In this document: one piece after another, positions 1 through 9,300 of the stretch
Layout of the letters: each line of letters starts with the position of its first letter
Numbering within the stretch: position 1 is the stretch's first letter
Source of the DNA: Streptomyces canus
GTDB lineage: Bacteria > Actinomycetota > Actinomycetes > Streptomycetales > Streptomycetaceae
Reading direction: 5' to 3'
NCBI RefSeq assembly: GCF_030816965.1
Contig: NZ_JAUSYQ010000002.1
Span: forward strand, 3,195,001-3,259,000
DNA: 64,000 bases
Made by a program: the position numbers and the translations under genes
The notes under the pieces: model-generated
Databases searched by the model: none
What the model saw: the letters and a program-made list of their open reading frames with translations, nothing else
Told to the model about the DNA's origin: nothing

Positions 1-190
1 CACCGAACCGATCGCCCGCCATGCCGCCGCTCTCCTCGCCGATGCCGGACTGCACGGCCACAAGCACGCCATCGACGCCATGCTCGGCGCCACCGCGCTC
101 GCCGCACCCGGACCGGCAACGATCCTCACCTCCGACCCCGAGGACCTCACCGCGCTGTGCGGCCCGCACGTCACCGTGATCAAGGTCTGA
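1..190 (+). CDS. PIN-domain (VapC-type) protein, C-terminal fragment
   Basis: Only the last 62 codons are in the window, ending at TGA 188-190. The fragment reads ARHAAALLADAGLHGHKHAID, then a hydrophobic AMLGATALA stretch, then TILTSDPEDLTALCG and a final VTVIKV strand. This is the typical C-terminus of actinobacterial PIN-domain RNases: the acidic residues in the HAIDAM and TSDPEDL segments belong to the metal-binding acidic cluster of the PIN fold. In the family such proteins are toxins that cleave RNA and are usually preceded by an antitoxin gene, which would lie upstream of this window. The family call is by motif recognition; toxin activity is inferred. Confidence 0.7.
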   Translation, partial: TEPIARHAAALLADAGLHGHKHAIDAMLGATALAAPGPATILTSDPEDLTALCGPHVTVIKV

Positions 191-252
191 CCCTCCGCCC
201 AGGCCGCCATGTTTGACTCGGAGACCGAGAGGCGCCGGCGCCCGGCGCGCCC

Positions 253-783
253 TCAGCAGTCGAACACCGACCAGCAGATGTCGTTGCGCAACCGCTGGTC
301 GTCAAGTACGAGCTCGCGAATCGCCCGCGGGAGCTGGTCGCGCTGCCACTGGCACTCAAGGCGCCCTGCGGCCTCGCTCTCGTCCTTTGGTGCGGCAGCG
401 CGTGCGGCCTTGATCGCATAGGCGGCCGCACCGAGTTCGTGCGCGGCGACGTGTGCGACGACTGCGGCCTGGCCGGCGGCGTAGGCCGCGTGCCGTGCTG
501 CGCCACGCAGGTCTCGGGCCGCGCCCATCGCATGGCCGCCCACCGCGCGGGCCTGCATCATCCTCACCTCGCCACGCACCCAGGCGCGGGCCTGCTCGAT
601 CGCCTGGCGCGGCCGTGGGTCCTCGGGCCGAGCCGACTCGAAGAGGCCAAGGACGTGCTCCGCGCGCGGCATTCCTTCCTGCTGGTACGAAGCGAAGCCT
701 GCAAACAGATTGCTGACCGCTCGAGGGCAGCCGCGCGAGGTCGTGTGGATCAGCGTGAGTGCGTCCTCAACTTCCCCCCCCAC
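253..783 (-). CDS. Imm5-like putative immunity protein with an aberrant N-terminus
   Basis: Residues about 38-176 contain the alanine-rich helical region RPRQAIEQARAWVRGEV followed by AAGQAAVVAHVAAHELGAAAYAIKA, which resembles the Imm5-like putative immunity proteins scattered through Streptomyces. The first about 24 residues (DALTLIHTTSRGCPRAVSNL) do not belong to that family; they resemble the C-terminal motif of ExeA/TniB-type AAA ATPases that accompany transposases. The long form starts at a GTG next to a run of eight G (776-783 region); an internal ATG at 670-672 would give a 139-residue protein without the foreign piece. I read this as a recombined locus with a truncated immunity gene. 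No cognate toxin is visible beside it. Function is inferred from family resemblance only. Confidence 0.5.
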   Translation of the reverse strand: MGGEVEDALTLIHTTSRGCPRAVSNLFAGFASYQQEGMPRAEHVLGLFESARPEDPRPRQAIEQARAWVRGEVRMMQARAVGGHAMGAARDLRGAARHAAYAAGQAAVVAHVAAHELGAAAYAIKAARAAAPKDESEAAGRLECQWQRDQLPRAIRELVLDDQRLRNDICWSVFDC

Positions 784-874
784 CCCACCCTGACAGCCAT
801 TTCATCGTTGCTCCATCGTCCTCTCCTACCTTCCCCCTCACAGCACACCGCCATGACGGGAAGGCAAGGGGTCC

Positions 875-2992
875 ATGACGAACTGGCTGGTGCCCGGGTT
901 CACCGAGATCCGGGAGTTGGGCGCGGGAACCACCGGGCGGACGACGTTGGCACGGGACGACGGCACCGGGGACCTCGTCGCGATCAAGTACCTCTCCGCG
1001 CGGCTCACCGACGACACCACCGTCGCCGAGCGCATCCGGCGGGACACGGCCCGGGTGACCGGCGTACGGGACCCCAACGTCGTACGGATCGACGCGGTGC
1101 TCGACTCGCCGGACGGCGGGGATGTCGCCCTGATCATGGAGGCCGTCGACGGTCCCACCCTGCGCGCGCTTCTGGCCGCTCGGCGCCCCCTGCCGGAGGC
1201 CGCGCTGGCACTGCTGCGTGGTTCGCTGCTCGGGCTGGCCGTTCTCCACGACCAGGGCGTGATGCATCGGGACGTCAAGCCGGAGAACGTGCTCATCGAT
1301 GCCGCGCGGCAGGGCAAGCTCATCAACATCGGCATCACGGTGCCGGCCGGTGAGGACCTCGCCGAGGGCACCGCTGCCTACCGGGCACCGGAACTGTGGC
1401 ACGGCCGCCCCGCCTCACCGGCCTCGGACACCTACGCCGCCGCGGTCACGTTCGTCGAGTGCCTGACCGGCGTCGCCCCGTTCCGCACCGACAGCACGGC
1501 GGGACTGCGCGCCCTGCACGAGAGCGCATCGCCGCCGCTGGACGACGTACCGGGGCCCCTACGGCCGGTGCTGGAACGCGCGTTGGACAAGGACCCGCGC
1601 GAGCGGTACTCCGACGCGCGGGCCTTCGTGGCCGACCTGGAGACCGCCGCCACGGCCACGTACGGGCCCGGCTGGCTGGAGCAGGGTGTGCTGGCCCTGA
1701 CGGACGCGGCCGTCGTGATGACCAGTCCCCTCCTCGACGCCGAAGGGGCTCCCGCGTCCCGTAGGCCCGAGTGGGCGCACCTCCGCACCCGGCGCAGGAA
1801 AGTGCTGGCGGCCGTGGCGGGCGCGGTCGTCGTGCTCCTTGTCGCGCTGCTGCTCATGGACGGCGGAAGCGGCGAACGGCAGGTGGTGCGGGCACCGTTC
1901 GACCAGGCACTGGCCGCGCTCGCGAAGTCCCCGGGGGTCCGGTACCAGGACCAGAAGACCTACTTCACGTACTTCGACGTCACGGTCACCGCCACCGGCG
2001 AGCGGCACGGCACGATGGGCAGCAAGAAGGACGGCTCGGGGGCCAGCGACCAGGCCTTCATGACCATCGGCGGCCGTGACTACACCAGCTTCGAGAACGA
2101 CCCCGTCACGCGCGGCTGGACGTACGATCCCGGCGACGACGAGAAGAACACCGGCCCCGCCCTCAAGCCCTACCTGACACCGGCGAAGCTGGCCGCGACC
2201 CTGAAGAAGGCCCTGGCCGACAAGCCCCGCCTCCCGGAAGTCGGCGACAAGATGGCGGCGGCCGTCACCGTCGGCGGCACGCCCGCGTGGAAGGCCGACA
2301 CGGTCAACGGGTACCTCTACGTCACCCAGAACGCGCCCTACCGGGTGCTGCGTTGGGAACCGCCGGGCGTGGACACCGTGCACGACGCGGTGAAGGGATA
2401 CACCGCGGACGGGCAGCTGCCGCGCTCCGTGGAGGCCAAGGTTCCGCTGGCCGACTCCCGGGGCATGGACATCACCCCCATCGCCGACGCCGGGCCGCTG
2501 TACGCCGCCGTCATCAAGAACACCAAAGCCCTCTCCGACGCCACGACCGGCGGGTCGGTCCAGATTCTCCAGCAGAACGGCGGGGCCAGCGGCGTCCGTT
2601 GCAGTTCCTCCGGCTGCCACGTCCATGTGGCGTTCTCCGGGCCGGTGTACAACGCGACCTCGAAGGCCTACGCCCTGGATACCGTCTACATCGAACTGAC
2701 CGTCGGATCGATCAGCACCGGAGGTCAGCAGGTGGGCGGCTGCTCCAGCGGCCGACAGCCCTACGAACTGACCGGAAAGACCCTCAGCTCCAAGCTGACC
2801 TGCGACAACCCGGACGCCGGCGCCACCTACGACGCCGTCTCGGCCCAGAGCCAGGAACGGGCCGATGCCACCGGCCACAGCAGCTTCTGGGACTACGCGG
2901 ACGACCTCGATCTCGTAGTCCATCCGCTGAGCAGCGCCGAGATCGACCGCCTGGTCGCCAAGGCGCAGAACGAACTCCGATCCCGCGACTGA
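875..2992 (+). CDS. Membrane Ser/Thr protein kinase (Hanks type) with NIG in place of DFG
   Basis: The 705-residue protein has a cytoplasmic kinase domain (about 8-260), one membrane helix (about 309-328) and a long extracytoplasmic part. The glycine loop (GAGTTG, 16-21), the ATP lysine K38 (VAIK), the catalytic loop HRDVKPEN (131-138) and the APE motif (171-173) are present, but the magnesium-binding DFG is replaced by N151-I-G. The external domain (330-705) has repeated Gly/Ser-rich strands and four cysteines near 575-585 and 640-670, and resembles no domain I can name. ATG 875 follows a GGAAGG-type ribosome site. It heads an operon with the next two genes, so it probably senses an envelope signal. 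Whether it still phosphorylates targets is uncertain because of the motif change. Confidence 0.88.
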   Translation: MTNWLVPGFTEIRELGAGTTGRTTLARDDGTGDLVAIKYLSARLTDDTTVAERIRRDTARVTGVRDPNVVRIDAVLDSPDGGDVALIMEAVDGPTLRALLAARRPLPEAALALLRGSLLGLAVLHDQGVMHRDVKPENVLIDAARQGKLINIGITVPAGEDLAEGTAAYRAPELWHGRPASPASDTYAAAVTFVECLTGVAPFRTDSTAGLRALHESASPPLDDVPGPLRPVLERALDKDPRERYSDARAFVADLETAATATYGPGWLEQGVLALTDAAVVMTSPLLDAEGAPASRRPEWAHLRTRRRKVLAAVAGAVVVLLVALLLMDGGSGERQVVRAPFDQALAALAKSPGVRYQDQKTYFTYFDVTVTATGERHGTMGSKKDGSGASDQAFMTIGGRDYTSFENDPVTRGWTYDPGDDEKNTGPALKPYLTPAKLAATLKKALADKPRLPEVGDKMAAAVTVGGTPAWKADTVNGYLYVTQNAPYRVLRWEPPGVDTVHDAVKGYTADGQLPRSVEAKVPLADSRGMDITPIADAGPLYAAVIKNTKALSDATTGGSVQILQQNGGASGVRCSSSGCHVHVAFSGPVYNATSKAYALDTVYIELTVGSISTGGQQVGGCSSGRQPYELTGKTLSSKLTCDNPDAGATYDAVSAQSQERADATGHSSFWDYADDLDLVVHPLSSAEIDRLVAKAQNELRSRD

Positions 2993-3007
2993 GGGGCAGG
3001 CCCCAGC

Positions 3008-3532
3008 ATGACCACCACAGGGGAATTCACCCCGAATCGGGGCGACTTGCGGAACAGCATCGTCACCGCCGTCGTCACGGAACTCGCCCCCGAGGAACTG
3101 CGCATGGTCGAGTCGCTGCGCGGGCTCGACGACGAGACGGCACGCAAACGGCTGACCAGGCGGCCCCGCCGGGACGAACCCCTGGGTTTCGGGGTCGAGG
3201 TCGCCGCCGCGCTGCTGACGCCGGTCCTGTGGATCGCCGTGGACGAGGCGGTGCGCCGGGTCGTCTCGTCCGTCGAGCAGGAGGCGCGGACCAGGATGGT
3301 GCGGCTGCGGCTCTGGCCGTTCGGCCGCCGCCAGGAACCCGTGCCCGTCAGCGTCCCCGTGCTCACCCGCGAACAGCTGGAGACCGTGCAGCAGGCCGTG
3401 CTCGCCGCGGCCCAGCAGGCACGGCTGTCGAACGAGCGCGGCGAGCGGATCGCCGACGCGGTGGTCAGGCGGCTGGCACTGGCCCAACCGGCAGGCGGGC
3501 AGCAGGAGTTGCCGACGGGAGACGATGCGTGA
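3008..3532 (+). CDS. Conserved hypothetical protein, possibly membrane associated
   Basis: A 174-residue protein that I do not recognise. It begins 15 bp after the kinase stop behind a GAGGGG ribosome site, and its stop overlaps the GTG of the peptidase gene, so the three are surely cotranscribed. Visible features are an acidic N-terminus, an RKRLTRRPRR basic patch (about 46-56), a hydrophobic helix about 63-83 (VEVAAALLTPVLWIAVDEAV) and a long C-terminal amphipathic helix rich in Gln/Ala/Arg. The hydrophobic helix could contact the membrane. A role as adaptor between kinase and peptidase is only a guess from position. Confidence 0.7.
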   Translation: MTTTGEFTPNRGDLRNSIVTAVVTELAPEELRMVESLRGLDDETARKRLTRRPRRDEPLGFGVEVAAALLTPVLWIAVDEAVRRVVSSVEQEARTRMVRLRLWPFGRRQEPVPVSVPVLTREQLETVQQAVLAAAQQARLSNERGERIADAVVRRLALAQPAGGQQELPTGDDA

Positions 3533-6276
3533 CCGCGAAGCCCGGCGCGGGTACCACCCAGCGTTTCGTCCTCCTCGTCGTCCTGTTCATCGCCGGCTCC
3601 CTGTCCATGCTGTCGGATCTGCTGTCCTCGCTCACCGATCCGCACAACTGGATGTCCGGCTGCGCGCTGGCCGGGGGCGGCAACCCCGAGCGCAACACCC
3701 CCGCAAACGTGCTGTCCCAGGCCACACCGGCCTATCACGCCTGCATCGACCACTTCGTCGGCCGGTGGAAACTGCTCTGGCTGCCGATGACCGCCACGGC
3801 CGCGGTGATCGTCCTCGCACTCGTGCTGTACGTGTGCATCCCTCGCTGGAAGGGGCGGCGGGCCCGGGTGGCGCCGCTGGAACAGCCCGACGTCATCGGC
3901 TGGTTGGCCGACCTGGCCGCCACGAGCGAGCTGCGCCGGACCCCTCGTTTCGTGATGGACCCGAACGCCCTGTTCAGCGCGAACGCCGTCGTCTTCGGCC
4001 GGCCGGGGCGCTACACGGTGCGGCTGGACCTGGGTCTGGTGAAGCTGTTCCACCAGGACCGCAGCGCGTTCGAGGCGACACTGCTGCACGAGTTCGCGCA
4101 CATCCGCAACCGGGACGTCGACATCACGTATCTGACGGTCGCGCTCTGGCGGGTCTTCCTGATCGGGGTGCTGCTGCCGTTCGTCGCGGTGAACGGCTGG
4201 AAGCTGGTCAGCTCCGACCCGGCACCCCACCTGGCGCGCAACCTCGTCCTGGCCGCCTTCATGGTCGTACTGATGTATCTGACCACAGCAGATGTGCTGC
4301 GCACCCGGGAGATCCACGCCGACCTCGACGCGGTCGCGCAGGGCGCCGACGTGGCCTACTGGACGCGGCATGAGCGACAGCGCCCGGTGCGCCGTAGGGC
4401 GGTCTCCCTCCTGCTCACGCACCCCGACTGGGAGGAGCGGGTCGCCGCGCTGACCCGCTCCGCCGTGCCCGTCGCGGTCGGCGCCCTGCCCATGGTCCTC
4501 ACCGGGGTGTCGGTCCAACTCCTCGGCCATCTGGTCACGTTCGCGCCCGGGTTCGTCAACTACCTGCCGGCCTGGCTGGTCCTGACCGGGGTATGGCCCG
4601 CGGCAGCGCTGGCCACCGCCGTGGGCGGCTTCGCCGTATGGCGCGATGTGGTGCGGGCGGGTCCGGAGGGGCCCAGGCCGTCCGGGCTGTCCGCCGGACT
4701 CTGGCTCGGGGTGGGTCAGTTGGGCGGGGAACTCGCCGCCAGTTCGTTCCTGGGCATCCAGTGGGCTCCCGCGTTCCCCGAGGGGTTTCTGCTGCTGTTG
4801 CTGGTCGTCGTGCCGGCGGCGGTGCTGTGGTGGACCGCCGGATGCGCCGCGCTCTTCGCCGGTCTGCCGCGCGTCCCACGCCGGGTGGCCGCGGTGGTGA
4901 CGCTCGCCGTCACCGGCACGGCGTTCGCCTGGTGGTACGGCTGGTGGCAGTCCGCCGGCACGATCTTCAGCGGCGGCCTGCCGTACTCGGCCTCCACGGC
5001 GCTTGCGTTGCTCAACACCGGTTACGCGCCCGCGGACCAGCTGGTGCCGTCGACCACCACACATGTCATCGCGGTCCTGACGGTGGTCGTCGTGTCCTTG
5101 TCGAGCCACGGCTGGAGCCTGTGGCTGACGGCCGGGCTGTGGATCCTCCCCCTGGCCGGCCTGGCCCGGCGTCCGTCACCGGCGGGGACGGCCCTCGGCC
5201 TGTTCTTCGGCGCCGCGGGGGGCGTCGGCGTCGTCTCCGTCACGCTCCGAGCCCATCAGTGGATCTGGCGCGCCCGCGAGCCGTTCGTCCCGAGCCTCAG
5301 CATCTACACCGCCTGGTTCTTCGCCGTCTGCTTCTGCGGTGTCGTCGGGGCCGCGCTGGCCGTCGCGGTGGTGAGCCGCGGCAACGCGGGAGCGACGATG
5401 GCCGCGGCGGGTTCCGCCATGGCGGTCCAGCTGGCCGTCCTGCTCGCGGTCGTCGGCACCGACGGCTGCGTACGGCCGCTGAACACCGTGCACTCCGGAT
5501 GCGAGATCGCCGCCGACGGCGACTGGCGGGTGCTCACACTCTTCCTCCCGCAACTCCTCGCGTTCGCCGGGATGGCGACGCTGGCGGCGGCGCTTCCCGC
5601 CGCCGTCGCCACCAGGCTCGCCCTGCGTCTTTGCGGCGCCGCCGTCATCACCAGGCCTGCCCTACGCTTCCGCGCCGCCCCCGACCGCCCGCACCCACCA
5701 CGCGGTCGCCGCCTCCCCCACCTCCGCCTGGTCTGCACGGCCGCGGCCTGCGGGATGCTGGTGACCCTGTGCGCGGCGGCCTACCCGGAGACGCGCGCCG
5801 CGGACGGGCGCTCCGACCAGGCCGGTTTCGACCCCCTCATCACGCAACTCCAGAGGCCACCGCTGTCCAACCGGAACCTGGGCCTCCAGGTCTGGGCCTG
5901 GGTGTCCTTCGGCGGGGCGGACCTCATGAGCGACTACGAACAGGCCCTGGCGGACATCGACCACAGCGTCAACCTGGACGGCAGCGTCAACGCCACGGCG
6001 ATGAGGCGCGGCTGCACCGACATGCTCCACACCGTCGACCGGGCCGAGGCCTACTTCCCGATCCCCGCCGCCGCCCAGCAGTCTGTCTGGGCCGGTGTCC
6101 TGACCAGCTCCCGCAAGTCCGCACAGACCTGCCTCAACACCCTCCCGGTGACGGACTGGACGAAACTCCGCCCCGTGCTCACAGCACTCAATCCACCCGC
6201 GCCCCCGGTGGTCGCCCTCTTCCACCAGCTGGTCGAACTGGCGAAGCCGAGCGGGATGAAGCTGGGGAAGGGGTGA
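3529..6276 (+). CDS. Polytopic membrane M48-family zinc metallopeptidase
   Basis: GTG 3529 overlaps the previous stop in a GTGA arrangement, giving 915 residues. Two N-terminal membrane helices (about 11-30 and 83-105) precede the protease core: HEFAH at 187-191 is the zinc-binding HExxH and E261 in the REIHAD motif is the likely third ligand, the pattern of M48 (HtpX/Ste24) enzymes. Downstream are at least ten more hydrophobic helices, far more than the usual HtpX, then a soluble C-terminal domain (about 755-915) after a last helix. M48 enzymes cleave membrane or misfolded envelope proteins on the cytoplasmic side. Co-operonic with a membrane kinase, it may be regulated by phosphorylation; this is inference from context. 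Confidence 0.85.
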   Translation: MTAKPGAGTTQRFVLLVVLFIAGSLSMLSDLLSSLTDPHNWMSGCALAGGGNPERNTPANVLSQATPAYHACIDHFVGRWKLLWLPMTATAAVIVLALVLYVCIPRWKGRRARVAPLEQPDVIGWLADLAATSELRRTPRFVMDPNALFSANAVVFGRPGRYTVRLDLGLVKLFHQDRSAFEATLLHEFAHIRNRDVDITYLTVALWRVFLIGVLLPFVAVNGWKLVSSDPAPHLARNLVLAAFMVVLMYLTTADVLRTREIHADLDAVAQGADVAYWTRHERQRPVRRRAVSLLLTHPDWEERVAALTRSAVPVAVGALPMVLTGVSVQLLGHLVTFAPGFVNYLPAWLVLTGVWPAAALATAVGGFAVWRDVVRAGPEGPRPSGLSAGLWLGVGQLGGELAASSFLGIQWAPAFPEGFLLLLLVVVPAAVLWWTAGCAALFAGLPRVPRRVAAVVTLAVTGTAFAWWYGWWQSAGTIFSGGLPYSASTALALLNTGYAPADQLVPSTTTHVIAVLTVVVVSLSSHGWSLWLTAGLWILPLAGLARRPSPAGTALGLFFGAAGGVGVVSVTLRAHQWIWRAREPFVPSLSIYTAWFFAVCFCGVVGAALAVAVVSRGNAGATMAAAGSAMAVQLAVLLAVVGTDGCVRPLNTVHSGCEIAADGDWRVLTLFLPQLLAFAGMATLAAALPAAVATRLALRLCGAAVITRPALRFRAAPDRPHPPRGRRLPHLRLVCTAAACGMLVTLCAAAYPETRAADGRSDQAGFDPLITQLQRPPLSNRNLGLQVWAWVSFGGADLMSDYEQALADIDHSVNLDGSVNATAMRRGCTDMLHTVDRAEAYFPIPAAAQQSVWAGVLTSSRKSAQTCLNTLPVTDWTKLRPVLTALNPPAPPVVALFHQLVELAKPSGMKLGKG

Positions 6277-6311
6277 CCGCCACCCGTACGACGGGGTCCC
6301 GGTCCCACCGG

Positions 6312-9300
6312 TCAGCCCGCGGGACGCAGCGGCCCGAAGTCCGGCTCCTCGGGTACTCCGACGTCCGCGAAGACGGCCCGCGCCTGTTGGCCCAGCAGTT
6401 CGGCGGCGGTGCCGTCGGTCGTCCGGTGGAGGCGGGCGAGTGCCATGAGGGTGCGGGCCTCGCCGAGGCGGTGGCCGGTCTCGCGGTGGATGGTCAGCGC
6501 CTGCTCGGCAAGTTCGGCGGCGGTGGCGCGGTCCCGCTCGGCCTCGGCTGTCCTGGACAGAGCGGTCAGGGCCTGGCCCTCCACCACGCGGAAGGAGTGG
6601 TCGCGGGCCAGGCGCAGGGCCTGTTCGGCGTGGGCGCGGGCCTTGTCGTGCCGACCGAGGTGCTGGTGGGTGACGGCGAGGCTCACGAGGGTGTCGGCCT
6701 CGCCGCGGTTGAAGGCCGCCTCGCGGGCCAGGGCGAGGGCCTCCTGGTCGGCCCTGAGGGCCCGGTCCGGGCGCGCCAGCCCCCGGTGGGCGGCGGCGAC
6801 CGTGTTGAGGATGCCGGGCATGATCCAGTACCGCTTCGTGTCCCCGACCATGGCCAGGGTTCGCTCGGCCTGTTCCAACCCCTCCTCGTGGCGGCCGAGT
6901 TCGACACTGATCTTCGCGAGGCAGTTGAGCATCATCATGCGGCCGTCGCGGTAACCGGCCCTCTTGTCCGAGACAACGGCCGGGCCGAGGAGGTCGAGCC
7001 CGTCGGTGAGACGGCCGAGTTCCCAGTACACCCCGCCCAGCACCTGGATGGCCGGGCCGTCGTCCCAGCGGGTGCGCTCCTCGTCGAGGCCGAGGGCACT
7101 CTCCAGGTGGCCGGCGGCCTCGCGCAACCGGCCCAGTTCCCGGCAGACCATACCGAGGCCGACCAGCCCGAACCCCTCGAAGTGGGGATTGCCGACCGCG
7201 TGGAAGAGACGCAGCCCGGTGGTGAGGTCGTCGTACGCGCTGCTGAGGCGCGACATGCTCCACTTCGAGAAGGCCCGGAGGCCGAGTGCCGACGCCTCGC
7301 CCGCCACCCAGCCGAGCTCCCGGCTGATGTCCAGCGCGCGGGTGGCGTGCTCCATCGCCTGGCGGATGTGCCCCCGGTCCCAGCGGGTCGCCGAGAGGCT
7401 GGAGTGCATCGCGGACTGTCCGAACAGGTCGCCTTCGGCCTCGGCCGCCTCCAGTGCCGCCTGCGCGATGGTCTGCCAGGTATTCCGGGACAGATGGATC
7501 CAGAACTGGTTGAACAACGCGGAGGCCAGGCACCAGGCCACGGGACGAGGTCCGTGCCGGCCGGCGTGGTCGATGACGGCGAGGAGGTTCGCCCGTTCCG
7601 CGTCCAGCCATCGTCCGGGCTCGGCGGCCGGCGGTACGCCCGGATGCTCGCCGGGCCGCAGGTCGGCGGGCAGCTCCGGGAACAGGCCCGTCCCCGCGGT
7701 GGCACGAACGGCGTGCAGATACCAGAGCAGCACCCTTTCCAGCGCGGCCTCGCGCTCCGGCGCCGTCTCCTCGGCCAGCGCCCGCTCCCCCGCGTACTCG
7801 CGCAGAAGATCGTGGAACCGGTACCGGCCCGCCGTCACCGGCTCGATCAGATGCGCCGCGGCCAGCGCGCCGAGCAGCCGGCGGGCCCGCGACAGCGGGG
7901 TGTCCAGGAAGGCCGCTGCGGCCTCGGCGGTGAAGTCCGCTCCCGGGAACAGGCCGAGCAGCCGGAACAGCCGGCGCGCGCCGGGTGCCAGGGCGCCGTA
8001 CGACACAGAGAAGGCCGTACGCAGCGGAGAGCCGACGTCGCCGTCCGGCTCCAGGGCGTCCAGTCGGTTGCCCTCGGTCATCTCCGCGACCAGGTCGGCC
8101 GTCCGCAGCGCCGGATCGCCCGCGAGCCTCGCGGCGGCCACGCGCAGGGCCAGGGGGAGGCTGCCGCACAGGCGGATCAGTTCGTCGACCGCGGGCTTGT
8201 CCTCGTCGACCCGGTGCGCGCCGAGGGTCCGGCTGAGCAGGGCGCGGGCCGCGTCCGGCTGGAGGATGTCCAGGGGCAGGGCGTGGGCGCCGTCGCGGGC
8301 GACGAGGTCGCCGAGGCGGTTGCGGCTGGTGACGAGGACGCAGCAGGTGGGGCCGGCCGGGAGCAGCGGTCGTACCTGATCGGCGGAGGCCGCGTTGTCC
8401 AGGAGGACGAGGACCCGTCGGCCGGCCAGCAGGGTGCGCAGGACGCGGGCCTGGGCCTCGTGGTCCGGGGGGATCTCCGAGGCCGCGAGGCCCAGGCCGG
8501 TCAGCAGCAGTTCGAGGGCCTCGCGCGGTTCCAGGGGGCGGCGGTCGTGGTCGAAGCCGTGCAGGTTGACGTAGAGCTGGCCGTCCGGGAAGCGGTCGCG
8601 GACCTGGTGGGCCCAGTGCACGGCCAGCGCGGTCTTGCCGATGCCTGCGGCTCCGCCGATGGCTGAGATGACGACGGTGTTCGCCGGGCCCCGATCGATG
8701 GGCAGCAGTGCGTGGAGCCGGGCCAGTTCGCTGCCGCGGCCCGCGAACCCCGGTGTGTCGTGCGGGAGTTCGGCGGGGACGATGCCGTCACGCGTCCCGA
8801 GGGGAGCCGGCGGGGGAGGCAGCAGGAACGCGTCGTCCTGTCGCAGCACCGCCTCGTACACCCGGCGCAGTTCCTCACCAGGGTCCGCGCCGAGCTCGTC
8901 GCGCAGGAGTATGCGCAGGCCCTCGTAGGCCTTGAGCGCCTCCGCCTGGCGTCCACGGCCGTACAGGGCCCGTATCCGCAGGGCCGTCAGCGACTCGTCG
9001 TAACGGTCGGCCTCCGAGGACGCGGACGCCCCGCCGACGGCGTCGAGGGCGTCGCCGAAACGGCCCAGCAGGACAAGGCACTTGACCCGTTCCAGCCGGA
9101 GCGTCCGCCGGCGTTCCTCCAGCCGCTGCCGCTCGTCCCGCGCGAACGGTCCCGGCAGGCCGGCCAGTGGCTCTCCCCTGAACAGCCCGATGGCGGACGC
9201 CAGTTGGTCCACGCCGGTGGCCAGATCACCGGCCGCGACGGTGCGCAGTGCCTCGCCGCCCCGCTCCTCCAGCTCCACGTCGTCGAGCCGGACATCCTCG

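Noticed and set aside
1559..3487. Long minus-strand frame of 642 codons opposite the kinase
   Set aside because: It is antisense to a gene with clear kinase motifs; its translation is Arg/Gly/Val-rich with no domain, which is usual for GC-rich antisense frames.
2893..5109. Long minus-strand frame opposite the M48 peptidase
   Set aside because: Composition is Arg/Gln/Gly/His-rich low complexity, and the plus strand has a conserved HEFAH peptidase.
4593..8666. 1357-codon plus-strand frame spanning the convergent peptidase and AfsR-like genes
   Set aside because: It crosses two well-supported genes in other frames and has no recognisable domain.
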